From: JBDTCS01 sp039923455
GTDB lineage: Bacteria; Bacteroidota; Ignavibacteria; Palsa-1295
Assembly: GCA_039923455.1 (NCBI GenBank)
Contig: JBDTCS010000065.1
Location: forward strand, 1 to 13,999
Reading direction: 5' to 3'
Length of the DNA stretch: 13,999 nucleotides
The notes below the pieces were generated by a model, which saw nothing but the letters and a program-made list of their open reading frames with translations, was not told where the DNA came from and made no database searches. Below, one piece after another: positions 1 through 7,472 of this stretch. The translations under genes and the position numbers were made by a program. Position 1 is the first letter of the stretch, and each line of letters starts with the position of its first letter.

Positions 1-321
1 GAGCTTGCGAACTCGAATCGACACAAGCCACACAGCCCATTATGGGTATTGTGTTGCCGGCGGTGCCGATGCAGTTTTGCGAGATTGCGTATGCGCTGCC
101 TTCGGTCGAAGTCGTTCGCTCCTCCACAACCTCTGACTCACGCGGTCCTCCTGCTCGCGGATAATATTCCAGCTTCGTAGATTCTTAGTGCAAACGCACA
201 ACCGATGCTGCCTATTTAATAAGGCGCTTTTGGTATATCGTTGCACTTCACTGCATTCGTCCTACGCGTGCAGAAGCCAAAAAATAATATATCGTGGGTC
301 GAGATTAGTCTATTTCAATTA
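1..321. other. Left-edge region without a recognisable gene
   Basis: No gene can be supported here. Several frames on both strands are open for 40 to 70 codons, including a leftward frame at 40-246, but none gives a recognisable protein and the translations are rich in Arg, Ser and Cys in the way of chance frames. No tRNA, tmRNA, RNase P or SRP RNA signature was seen. The last ~80 bases become AT-rich just before the receptor start, so the receptor promoter or leader is probably here, but no convincing -35/-10 pair or Bacteroidota TAnnTTTG box is visible. A small imperfect inverted repeat (CTTCACTGCA with TGCAGAAG) lies near 246-275. Confidence 0.5.
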
Positions 322-2790
322 ATGTATACGTATCAGCCATTCGGCAAATTTTCGTTCGGCAATTTTGTTAATGCGGTGTTACGCTTGTTCGTGACGCTGT
401 TTCTCATTTCTATTTACTCCAGTGTATTTGCGCAAGGTAGAAATTCTGTGTCGAACGCTCCGGGAGACAATGTGCAGTTCACCGTCGTCGTCTATGACGC
501 TGCGACCGATTTTCCTTTGGAGCTTGCGCGTGTGATGCTGCGTCACGGCAAGACGCTCGTCGCCGGCAAGGTGACGAACGTTGGTGGTCGCGCGATTTTT
601 CAAGATGTTGTTCCGGGCTGGTATAATATTGTCGTTCGTTCGGTAGGGTACTCGGAGTTTTATGATTCGATACGCATCGACAAATCGCACGCATTCGATT
701 CCGTTACGCTGCACGAAGTCAAGCAAGAAGAGGTCGTAGTGCTTGGTTCGCACGAAGCGAATATTTCGACGATCGATGTCAAGACCGGCAATCAGGTTTT
801 CGAAGCAGAGACGTATCATGCGCCGCCTGCGGGACGCATCACCGGACTCATTCAACAAAACCTCGCAGGTGCTTCTCGTGCACCGACAGGTGAAGTGCAT
901 ATTCGCGGACAGCACGGAGAGTACACGTATTATGTCGATGGTATTCCGGTGCCGCTCGGTGTGTTTGGCGGATTGAATGAAGTGGTCGATCCGAAAGTGA
1001 TTGATCGTGCAACGTTTCTGACCGGAGGATTTCCTGCGGAGTATGGCGGACAAATGGCTGCGGTGATTGATCTCAATAATCGCGTACCCTCTGGACGTTT
1101 TCATGTTGATTTTTCAACTTATGCAGGAAGCTATTTTGTCCCGAATGGATCGAGTCCATTCACTCCGGGCACTTCCGTACCATTCGGTGCATCGAGTTCT
1201 GCCCCTGGTGACACGCTTGGCTCGCGCGTTGGTCCATTTCGTGCGCTGAACTCCAACGGTCAATCGCTATCGCTTAGTGATCATCTCGGACGCTTCGGTT
1301 ATTTTCTTTCGGGCTCACGACAGGAGACCGATCGACGCATCGATCAGCCATCGCCCGCACTCTATCACGATCATGGATTCGATTACTTCGTATACGGCAA
1401 GCTCGATTATATTCTGAGCGAGGCAGATTATCTTACGATGAATCTGAATTACGGCAATACGCACACGCAAATTCCGTTTGACGCTTTGAGCATCTCAGAT
1501 GATATTCAGGAAACTTCGAATGCCTTTCAAACGCTCTCGTATTTTCATACGATCTCGACGGAAGCCGATGCAGAGAAGAATATTTTTGTCGGTGGTTATG
1601 TGCGTGAAGGTGGGTTGATCTTTACTCCGGGATTAACCGACGCGCCAGCGTTTGTTTTTCCGAGTGGTGATAGTGCGCATCCCTATAATCTGATGGAGGA
1701 TCGGAAATTCACAACAGCCGGTATTCGCACAAAATATGATGCGAGGCTTTCGCATGAAGTTCAATACGCGGTTGGGCTAACCTTTAGCAATACCACCGGC
1801 TCAGAGCACTTCACTTCGACCGATAGCGTTGGTAAAGCTGGTCCGGAAGTGCTGACGAATTTTGTCGGATCTGATTTTGGTGTGTTCGCACAAACGGAAT
1901 TGCATCCGCTCGAGTGGATGCGTTTTGATCTTGGCATTCGATACGATCAGCACATCGCTCCGGATCTACCATTGCAAGAGCACTGGAGTCCGCGCGTGAA
2001 GTGGACTTTCTTGATTGATCCGTTTACCTCGGCATATCTCTATTATGGTAAAGTGTTCATGCCAACGAACATCGAAGGTCTGCGCTCGATCACTGCCGGT
2101 AACTCCACAAGTGCAACCGGAACGGCTGCGGAAAAAGATGACATCTATGAAGCGAGCATCACGCACACGTTCGATTTTGGATTGACAAGCAAGCTCGCAT
2201 ATTTCCGCAAAGAATCTGCACCGGGTTTGGATGATCAAACCGTCGGCTCAAGTGCGATCAAGACACCGGTGAATATTGCACAGGTGCACGCGGCGGGTTT
2301 GGAGGTAGCGCTAACGTATAGCAATCCGGTCACGCCATTTTCGGGGTATCTGAATGCGTCGATCATACATGCGTACGGATCGGGTCCGATCACTGGAGGT
2401 TTTTTGCGCGTGAGTGATGCTGGCATCGCGACGGATCTCGACCACGATCAGAGGCTTTCGATTGTTGCGTCGCTTAATTATCAACCGAGTGATTGGTTTG
2501 CGAATATCATCGGTACGTACGGTTCGGGATTGACAAATGGAAATCCGAGCGGGTTACCATATTCGACCGGGCTGTTTGATTTCAATCAGTTCGCTCATAC
2601 GACTCCATCGTGGATATTTAATATCGGCGGCGGATACACGATTCACCTGAAGGGTAGCGTGAGTGTTGAGCCCTCGCTTTATGTGACAAATATCTTCAAT
2701 CATTTGCATCTGCTCAAAGGCGCTTTCTTCAGTGGTGCGAGTTGGGAGGAGCCGAGAAATGTAACCCTAAAGTTGGCGGTGCATTTGTAG
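322..2790 (+). CDS. TonB-dependent outer-membrane receptor with carboxypeptidase-regulatory-like domain
   Basis: This is probably an outer-membrane active transporter for a bulky substrate, powered by TonB-ExbBD; the substrate cannot be told. The chosen ATG gives 822 residues. A hydrophobic segment (about residues 22-36) ends in SSVFA before QG, a likely signal peptidase site. Residues ~50-135 read as a CarboxypepD_reg-like beta-sandwich, followed by EEVVVLG, which resembles a TonB box. A plug domain follows (HIRGQ, YYVDGIPVP, GGFPAEYGGQ), then a long barrel rich in aromatic, Gly and Ser strands, ending in PRNVTLKLAVHL as in many receptors of this group. The frame is open to a TTG at 241, but that would add 27 residues before the signal peptide. 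A GTG at 376 would give a more compact signal peptide. No SD site is seen at any of them. No SusD partner follows, so it is not a classic SusCD pair. The Mo-enzyme gene starts 65 bases downstream. Confidence 0.9.
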   Translation: MYTYQPFGKFSFGNFVNAVLRLFVTLFLISIYSSVFAQGRNSVSNAPGDNVQFTVVVYDAATDFPLELARVMLRHGKTLVAGKVTNVGGRAIFQDVVPGWYNIVVRSVGYSEFYDSIRIDKSHAFDSVTLHEVKQEEVVVLGSHEANISTIDVKTGNQVFEAETYHAPPAGRITGLIQQNLAGASRAPTGEVHIRGQHGEYTYYVDGIPVPLGVFGGLNEVVDPKVIDRATFLTGGFPAEYGGQMAAVIDLNNRVPSGRFHVDFSTYAGSYFVPNGSSPFTPGTSVPFGASSSAPGDTLGSRVGPFRALNSNGQSLSLSDHLGRFGYFLSGSRQETDRRIDQPSPALYHDHGFDYFVYGKLDYILSEADYLTMNLNYGNTHTQIPFDALSISDDIQETSNAFQTLSYFHTISTEADAEKNIFVGGYVREGGLIFTPGLTDAPAFVFPSGDSAHPYNLMEDRKFTTAGIRTKYDARLSHEVQYAVGLTFSNTTGSEHFTSTDSVGKAGPEVLTNFVGSDFGVFAQTELHPLEWMRFDLGIRYDQHIAPDLPLQEHWSPRVKWTFLIDPFTSAYLYYGKVFMPTNIEGLRSITAGNSTSATGTAAEKDDIYEASITHTFDFGLTSKLAYFRKESAPGLDDQTVGSSAIKTPVNIAQVHAAGLEVALTYSNPVTPFSGYLNASIIHAYGSGPITGGFLRVSDAGIATDLDHDQRLSIVASLNYQPSDWFANIIGTYGSGLTNGNPSGLPYSTGLFDFNQFAHTTPSWIFNIGGGYTIHLKGSVSVEPSLYVTNIFNHLHLLKGAFFSGASWEEPRNVTLKLAVHL

Positions 2791-2855
2791 ACGCAACATA
2801 ATAGTGTTCTCCAAAAATCTTCGTATATTTACTGGACATTTTTCGCGTGACTTAG

Positions 2856-3620
2856 ATGCGTACAATGAAGAAGTTAGAAGATTCGCTTTATAAGCCTGCT
2901 CAAGAATCGGGTATCACCGAATCGGGTATCGTTATAAGACGCCGCGATATTCTTCGGCTTGCGCCGCTTGCACTTTTGGCGGCGTGTGATATTAGTCCCG
3001 AAGGAAAGACCGAGACGTTTTTGCGTAAGGTGCAAGGCTTCAACGATTGGGTGCAGGGGACGATCTTTGGTCCGCACAAACTTGCGCCGGAATATGCGAT
3101 CTCGGAGATGACACCGGAGTCGGGATTCCGAGTAAACACCGATAGCCCGCACGATCTGAATCTCGATCCGAAAACGTGGGCACTCGAAGTTGGTGGGCTT
3201 GTGCAAAAGCCGGGACGATATTCGCTCGATCAAATCAAGGCCTTTCCAAAACGTGTGATGAACACTCGGCATGTATGCGTCGAGGGATGGAGCATGGTGC
3301 CGCGCTGGGGAGGTGCAACGCTCAATGATTTTTTGAATGCGGTTGGCGCTGATAAAAATGCGAAGTATGTCTATGTTGCTTCGGGCGATGGATACTACAC
3401 TACCTATGATATGGCGAGTGCGCGTCATCCACAAACACTCTTATGCTATGAAGCCTACGACAAGCCGCTAACACTCGATCATGGTGCACCGTTGCGCATT
3501 GTGATTCCAACCAAGCTCGGATACAAAAATGCAAAGTGGTTGACGAATGTATTTGTGACAAACGAGAAGACGAGCGGGTATTGGGAGGATCAAGGGTACG
3601 ATTGGTTTGCAGGAATTTGA
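2856..3620 (+). CDS. Tat-exported molybdopterin-dependent oxidoreductase, sulfite oxidase/MsrP fold
   Basis: A 254-residue protein of the sulfite oxidase superfamily (oxidoreductase molybdopterin-binding domain), closest in layout to MsrP/YedY-type single-domain enzymes. The N-terminus has a twin-arginine signal (RRRDILRL at ~28-35) followed by a short hydrophobic stretch ending LLAAC (Cys44), so it may be a Tat-exported lipoprotein. The Mo-ligating Cys is most likely Cys141 in RHVCVEGWSMVPRWGG, which matches the conserved C-V-E-x-W-S context of the family. The downstream HGAPLRIVIPTKLGYKNAKW segment is the usual cofactor-domain end. MsrP repairs oxidised methionine in periplasmic proteins, but substrates vary in this family and sulfite oxidation cannot be excluded. 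No heme-binding domain is fused; the cytochrome b 26 bases downstream is the likely electron partner. Codons 17-26 contain a 15-base direct repeat. An alternative ATG lies at 2865. Confidence 0.88.
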   Translation: MRTMKKLEDSLYKPAQESGITESGIVIRRRDILRLAPLALLAACDISPEGKTETFLRKVQGFNDWVQGTIFGPHKLAPEYAISEMTPESGFRVNTDSPHDLNLDPKTWALEVGGLVQKPGRYSLDQIKAFPKRVMNTRHVCVEGWSMVPRWGGATLNDFLNAVGADKNAKYVYVASGDGYYTTYDMASARHPQTLLCYEAYDKPLTLDHGAPLRIVIPTKLGYKNAKWLTNVFVTNEKTSGYWEDQGYDWFAGI

Positions 3621-3646
3621 TGATAAGCTTTGCGTAACGATAGACA

Positions 3647-4318
3647 ATGACAAAGATCAAAGGACCAACCATTCGCGAGCGCATTCATCCGGTTATCATT
3701 CGCGTCACGCATTGGATCAATGCGCTTGCGCTGCTCTTGATGATCACGAGCGGCATTCGTATTTATAATGCCTCGCCGTTTCTAAATGATTATAAGATTC
3801 CGCCGCTCTTTCAGTTTGGTGGGCTTGCCGGTGCGAGGCAGTGGCACTTCTTTGCGATGTGGGTTTTCTTCATCAATGGATTTGTCTGGTTCTTTTACAA
3901 TCTTTTTACACGTCACGGACGAGAGACGACAATGTTTCGGGCGCGAGATATTGGTGGTGTATCGCCGATGATACTCTATTATTTGCGCATCCGGAAAGTC
4001 CATCCACCGACAAAAAAATATAATTCGCTACAAAAGCTTGCCTATAGCTCGACGCCCGTGCTTGGCTTTGGAGCATTGCTGACCGGTATCTCGATCTACT
4101 GGCCGGTGCAGTTCTCTTGGGTCACAGCGATCTTTGGCGGATACGATAGCGCTCGCGTTTTCCATTTTGTGTTTATGTCACTATTCGTATTCTTTATTCT
4201 TGGTCACTTACTAATGGTAGCGATTGCGGGATGGAATAATTTTCTCTCCATATTTACCGGCACGATAAAAGTACCTGCGCCCGAACCCGAACCGACGGAG
4301 CAGCCTGCACAATTATAG
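3647..4318 (+). CDS. Membrane cytochrome b (cytochrome b561/formate dehydrogenase gamma-like)
   Basis: A 223-residue integral membrane protein of the di-heme cytochrome b561-like family, which passes electrons between membrane quinone and a periplasmic oxidoreductase. Four hydrophobic spans are visible at about residues 24-40, 66-87, 133-152 and 172-194. Candidate heme-ligating histidines are His22 (RVTHWINA), His67 (RQWHFFAMW), His173 (ARVFHFVF) and His187 (LGHLLMV), placed as expected for two b hemes. The C-terminal tail is Pro/Glu-rich. It sits directly after the Tat-exported Mo enzyme, parallel to MsrP-MsrQ or to other Mo-enzyme/cytochrome b pairs, although MsrQ itself is a different, six-helix family. 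It ends one base before the next start, so translation is likely coupled. Confidence 0.87.
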   Translation: MTKIKGPTIRERIHPVIIRVTHWINALALLLMITSGIRIYNASPFLNDYKIPPLFQFGGLAGARQWHFFAMWVFFINGFVWFFYNLFTRHGRETTMFRARDIGGVSPMILYYLRIRKVHPPTKKYNSLQKLAYSSTPVLGFGALLTGISIYWPVQFSWVTAIFGGYDSARVFHFVFMSLFVFFILGHLLMVAIAGWNNFLSIFTGTIKVPAPEPEPTEQPAQL

Positions 4319-4319
4319 T

Positions 4320-5138
4320 ATGACTGAATTAATCACAGCAGCTTCCGCCGGTACCGTCACGATCGGCGATATCTCTGTTAACCGTTTTGGTTTGGGGACA
4401 AATCGGATCACCGATACGGAGAACGCAGCAAAGCTGTTGCGTAGGGCAGTCGAGCTTGGGATTCAATTCATTGATACCGCCGACATCTACACGCAAGCCG
4501 AAAGTGAGAAGATGATCGCGAAGACGCTCGCACCCTATCCGGCTGGTGTGCTCATCGCAACGAAAGGTGGAATGTCACCGATCGATCACAAAGCTACCGG
4601 GCATCCGGATTATTTGCGTGGCGCACTCGACAGGAGTTTACAGCGATTGAAGCTCACGCGAGTCGATCTCTATCAATTGCATCGCGTCGATCCGAATGTT
4701 CCGTTTGCCGATACGCTTGGGTTTTTGAAAGAGGCACAGGCTGCGCGGAAGATTCGTCACGTTGGGTTGTCGGATGTAACGGTCGAGCAGATCGAATTTG
4801 CAAGAACGATTCTGCCGATCGCATCCGTCCAAAATCAATACAATCTATTTGATCGCAAGCATGACGCCATAGTGGATCATTGCGAAGCGAATAATATTGT
4901 TTTCATTCCGTGGTTTCCACTCGGCAGAGGGAAAATCGGAGGCGAAAGCGCTGCGCTTGAGAAGCTTGCAGCAAAATACGACGCGACGCCATTTCAGATT
5001 GCACTGAAGTGGCTGTTGCTGCGATCACCAATAATGCTTCCAATACCTGGTACGCTCTCTGTCGAGCATCTCGAGTCGAATCTCGCTGCGGCGAATTTAC
5101 CGATCACGCTTACAGATATGAATGACCTCTTAACGTAG
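4320..5138 (+). CDS. Aldo/keto reductase
   Basis: A 272-residue NAD(P)H-dependent aldo/keto reductase, predicted cytosolic. The (beta/alpha)8 family tetrad is visible: Asp52 (FIDTAD), Tyr57, Lys82 (IATKGG) and His121 (YQLHR). The IPGT segment near the C-terminus and the following EHLESN motif match the cofactor-phosphate-binding region of the family. The length is normal for a short AKR. The natural substrate is unknown. The start is one base after the cytochrome b stop, so the two are probably co-translated, which ties this enzyme to the Mo-oxidoreductase operon. The link may be functional (for example clearing carbonyls from oxidative damage) or only positional. Confidence 0.92.
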   Translation: MTELITAASAGTVTIGDISVNRFGLGTNRITDTENAAKLLRRAVELGIQFIDTADIYTQAESEKMIAKTLAPYPAGVLIATKGGMSPIDHKATGHPDYLRGALDRSLQRLKLTRVDLYQLHRVDPNVPFADTLGFLKEAQAARKIRHVGLSDVTVEQIEFARTILPIASVQNQYNLFDRKHDAIVDHCEANNIVFIPWFPLGRGKIGGESAALEKLAAKYDATPFQIALKWLLLRSPIMLPIPGTLSVEHLESNLAAANLPITLTDMNDLLT

Positions 5139-5166
5139 GATGGTCATCAGATTAAATACAAGGAGG

Positions 5167-5790
5167 TTACTTCTTCCTACCGACAAATCGAATTACAGAG
5201 CCAGTGCCTTGATGGAACGGCCCTTCGCTTAATTCGATCACTTTCTCTTCCAATTCGAGAATCTCATAGTTTGGAAAATCCGATCGTATTTCGTCGATCG
5301 AAAATAGCATCGCGAGTTCTTTGGGACCGCCGATGCATTCATTCCGAGCGAGGTATTCAAGGTGTTCTTTGCTGAACGCTTCGAAAATTATTACCCCGTT
5401 TTTTCGCAGCAGTTTGTCCAGTTGCTTGTGAAGTTGCGATTTGATCGCGGCGGGAAAGTGTGCGTAGATCAGAGCGATCGCGTCAAACGATTCCGGAGTA
5501 TAACTAAGCGTCGCGAGCTCACCAACTTGATAATCGATCGTCACATTGTTCGCCTCGGCGAGCACTGCTGCTTTGTTCTTTCCTTCGCTGCTAATATCAA
5601 ACGCGGAGACGGTCCAACCAAGTTTAGCAGCGAAGACGGCATTGCGCCCTTCACCCTCTGCCGCAAAAAGTATCTTGCCGGGCGGTAACTTTTCGAGTTG
5701 CTCTTTCAAATAATTATTCGGCTGAACGCCAAAAGCAAACTCCTCACAGCGATATCTGTCATTCCATCTCTCTGTCCACGCGTCATTCAT
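5167..5790 (-). CDS. Class I SAM-dependent methyltransferase, TehB/TPMT-like
   Basis: A 207-residue Rossmann-fold methyltransferase. The N-terminus (WNDRYRCEEFAFGVQPN) matches the W-x-x-R-Y...G-x-x-P-N opening of small TehB-like and thiopurine-methyltransferase-like proteins. Motif I is AAEGEGRNAVFAAKLG (Glu45-Gly-Glu-Gly48-Arg-Asn), followed by an acidic residue at the end of strand beta2 (Asp65 in AFDIS) that would bind the SAM ribose. The motif IV-like segment is FDAIALIYAHF. The C-terminal part (GPFHQGTGSVIRFVGRKK) is typical of this group. The substrate is unknown; relatives methylate small molecules such as tellurite or thiols. It is transcribed toward the aldo/keto reductase, with 28 bases between the stops and no clear terminator. 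Confidence 0.88.
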   Translation of the reverse strand: MNDAWTERWNDRYRCEEFAFGVQPNNYLKEQLEKLPPGKILFAAEGEGRNAVFAAKLGWTVSAFDISSEGKNKAAVLAEANNVTIDYQVGELATLSYTPESFDAIALIYAHFPAAIKSQLHKQLDKLLRKNGVIIFEAFSKEHLEYLARNECIGGPKELAMLFSIDEIRSDFPNYEILELEEKVIELSEGPFHQGTGSVIRFVGRKK

Positions 5791-6102
5791 GTTGTTGCTA
5801 TTTATCGATTGTTATATGTCTTTCTCGCAGTTCGAAGTAATCTTGGAACACCGATCGAGACGAAAAAGGTAAGAAACCGCCGTTTGGGAGGTAGTCGATC
5901 TCTTTTTGCGGTCCGCATCAAATTGGGAACGAGCCCAAAAGCGGTTCGGTTAGGGTGGAGCGTCAAAAACAGGAAGGGAAGAGCGCCCCCGAAAAAGGGA
6001 CTTGATTTTTCTGTTTGGTGACCGAGCTTTGTGAGCGAAAGTGTGATGGTAGGCAACTATTGATGATAGGCAACTATTGTAGCACGTTCGATCACACCCT
6101 TT
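5791..6102. other. Gene-poor region between methyltransferase and tRNA-Ser
   Basis: About 310 bases with no gene I would call. The methyltransferase promoter must lie here on the minus strand. Between ~5815 and 6020 both strands are open, giving either a basic rightward frame (with AVRSNLGT and AVRIKLGT repeated about 40 residues apart) or an 84-codon leftward frame at 5802-6056. Neither resembles a known protein. The stretch could be a dispersed non-coding repeat. The last part carries a 17-base tandem duplication inside a 7-base inverted repeat (see separate entry). Confidence 0.4.
6041..6097. repeat. 17-base tandem duplication framed by a 7-base inverted repeat
   Basis: GATGGTAGGCAACTATT at 6045-6061 is followed immediately by GATGATAGGCAACTATT at 6062-6078, differing at one base. 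The pair is flanked by GTGTGAT at 6041-6047 (overlapping the first copy) and its reverse complement ATCACAC at 6091-6097. The structure ends six bases before the tRNA-Ser acceptor stem, so it lies in the tRNA promoter/leader. It could be simple slippage duplication or a protein-binding site; no function is claimed. Confidence 0.75.
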
Positions 6103-6191
6103 GGAGGGGTGGCCGAGTGGCTGAAGGCAACGGTTTGCTAAACCGTCATAGTGAGCAATCGCTATCGGGAGTTCGAATCTCCCCTCCTCCG
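6103..6191 (+). tRNA. tRNA-Ser(GCT)
   Basis: A full type II tRNA cloverleaf can be drawn. The acceptor 5' strand GGAGGGG (6103-6109) pairs with CTCCTCC (6184-6190), with one G-U pair, and G6191 is the discriminator base typical of bacterial serine tRNAs. The D arm reads GGCCGAGTGGCTGAAGGC. The anticodon stem ACGGT/ACCGT encloses the loop TTGCTAA, giving anticodon GCT, which reads AGC/AGU serine codons. The long variable arm (around CATAGTGAGCAATCGCTAT) is as expected for serine, and the T arm is GGGAG-TTCGAAT-CTCCC. The 3' CCA is not encoded and must be added after transcription. Confidence 0.97.
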
Positions 6192-6318
6192 CAATTCTTG
6201 ACTCATTTTTCCAACCTGCGTGAGGATGGAAACCGACAAGTCGATCCCCGCATCGTTAGCGGTCAGGTTATCTCGGATTCCACATCCAGTCTCTCAAAAA
6301 TACCTCGCGACATAAGGT

Positions 6319-7203
6319 ATGAACAAACCAATCCAAAGGGCCGGTAAAGCAATTCTCTTCGGATTTTTAGTGCTGTTGGTCTGGTGCAATTCCAGCTCAG
6401 CTCAGCCCAATTCGGAACTGAGCGAATCCGAGTTGCCGAGCACAGAGGAGATTTTGCATGTACGATCGCATATTACTTCTGATGTTGAGTTCGAAGTTAC
6501 TGTGTTCACGCCGACAGACTCTTTAGATGCACACGCTCCGATTGTTATTATTAATCATGGTTCCAATCCAAAGCCTGGGCAGCTGCGCGAGCGAGCGATC
6601 TCTCCCACAAAGTTTTTTTTAAGCTTGCACTACACTGTTATACTTCCGATGCGTCGAGGATACGCTGGCTCGAGCGGCCGAAGGGTCAAAATCAAAGATT
6701 GCAATCTTACGGAGTACGGACTCGCGAATGCCTCCGACATTGATGAAGTCGTACAATGGCTTCAGACGCAGGATCGTTTTAAGGGCAGGAAAATTATTAT
6801 GATCGGGCAATCAACCGGTGGTCTTGCCACAATGGCGTATTCTTCGCTGAGTTCGAACATTGCCTCCGCGATCATAAATTTTCATGGAGGTGTTCGGCCA
6901 TCGTTGCCGGAGGATTGTTTGTGGCAAGCGCGGCTCGATGCGTTTGCCCAGTATGGCAAAACATCGCGCCCGACTTCGTTATGGTTCTATACTGCGAATG
7001 ATCATTCGAGCAATCCCGAATTCATTCGCAAACTGTATGCCGCCTTTTCGAAGAACGGCGGAGAAGCGAGGGTCATGCAGCTTTCGGCATTCAAGCATGA
7101 TGGGCACTTCCTCTTCGGTGATCCTGATGGTGGCCCGACTTGGCAGCCGGTTGTGATCGAGTATCTCACGGCGATGCATCTCTTGGCTCCGCAGAATCGG
7201 TAA
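6319..7203 (+). CDS. Secreted alpha/beta hydrolase (dienelactone hydrolase/S9-like)
   Basis: A 294-residue alpha/beta-hydrolase-fold enzyme, probably periplasmic. An N-terminal hydrophobic stretch (residues ~10-22) ends in SSSAQP, a likely signal peptidase site. NHGSNP (79-84) fits the oxyanion-hole HG motif. GQSTGG (163-168) is the nucleophile elbow with Ser165. The likely acid is Asp228 in YTANDHS, and the likely base is His263 in KHDGHFLF (His260 is an alternative). The substrate is unknown; esters or small carbonyl compounds are typical of the family. The only SD-like element is a weak AAGG almost touching the ATG. It lies 127 bases after tRNA-Ser, with nothing else recognisable in that gap, and appears monocistronic. 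Confidence 0.85.
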   Translation: MNKPIQRAGKAILFGFLVLLVWCNSSSAQPNSELSESELPSTEEILHVRSHITSDVEFEVTVFTPTDSLDAHAPIVIINHGSNPKPGQLRERAISPTKFFLSLHYTVILPMRRGYAGSSGRRVKIKDCNLTEYGLANASDIDEVVQWLQTQDRFKGRKIIMIGQSTGGLATMAYSSLSSNIASAIINFHGGVRPSLPEDCLWQARLDAFAQYGKTSRPTSLWFYTANDHSSNPEFIRKLYAAFSKNGGEARVMQLSAFKHDGHFLFGDPDGGPTWQPVVIEYLTAMHLLAPQNR

Positions 7204-7472
7204 CCACAGATTCTTGAAAAGTCCACCGTGTAGTAAGAAGAGCGCCGCTTTGTAGCGGGGTTCCGTTGCGGTACAATCCTATATAATAAAATTCTCCACT
7301 GGCGTTAGTCGATCTTGGAAGGTATGCAAATCCTTCGCCTCTCTTGGCTCTATGATCGAATTCAGCGTCAGCTTGGGGCGAAGTACGGGCTGCGATATGT
7401 TTGAGTCTCCCACCAACTATTTTGCGTATATTCGAACTGCAAATCCAATTTAGTTTTTCGGAGATATAATAT
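7204..7472. promoter_or_regulatory. Upstream region of amt with a small stem-loop and AT-rich box
   Basis: A 269-base gap with no supported gene. A short hairpin, CCGCT-TTGT-AGCGG (7245-7258), follows the hydrolase but has no T-run, so it is at best a weak terminator. TATAAT at 7282-7287 resembles a sigma-70 -10 box but has no clear -35 partner at the right distance. GGAG at 7460-7463, nine bases before the ATG, is a plausible ribosome binding site for amt. Ammonium transporter genes are usually nitrogen-regulated, but I see no clear sigma-54 (GG-N10-GC) site. Confidence 0.4.

Noticed and set aside
40..246. A 68-codon leftward frame at the left edge
   Set aside because: No recognisable domain, no SD site, overlaps other open frames; not enough to call a gene.
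379..1104. A 241-codon leftward open frame inside the TonB-dependent receptor
   Set aside because: It is antisense to well-supported receptor motifs (plug domain, TonB-box-like segment), has an Arg/His-rich translation and matches nothing known.
2874..3434. A 186-codon leftward open frame opposite the Mo-oxidoreductase
   Set aside because: The opposite strand carries the Tat signal and Mo-binding motifs; this frame has no recognisable domain.
5802..6056. An 84-codon leftward frame before the methyltransferase
   Set aside because: Composition is Pro/Arg/Phe-rich with no known motif, and the frame overlaps the repeat structure upstream of the tRNA.
6041..6097. CRISPR-like repeat before tRNA-Ser
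   Set aside because: Only two directly abutting 17-base units with no spacers; this is a tandem duplication, not an array.
6103..6191. tRNA-Ser as an integration site for the downstream genes
   Set aside because: No integrase gene and no duplicate of the tRNA 3' end were seen in the window.
7282..7287. TATAAT as the amt promoter -10 box
   Set aside because: No matching -35 at 16-18 bases, and AT-rich hexamers are common in gaps; kept only as a weak note.
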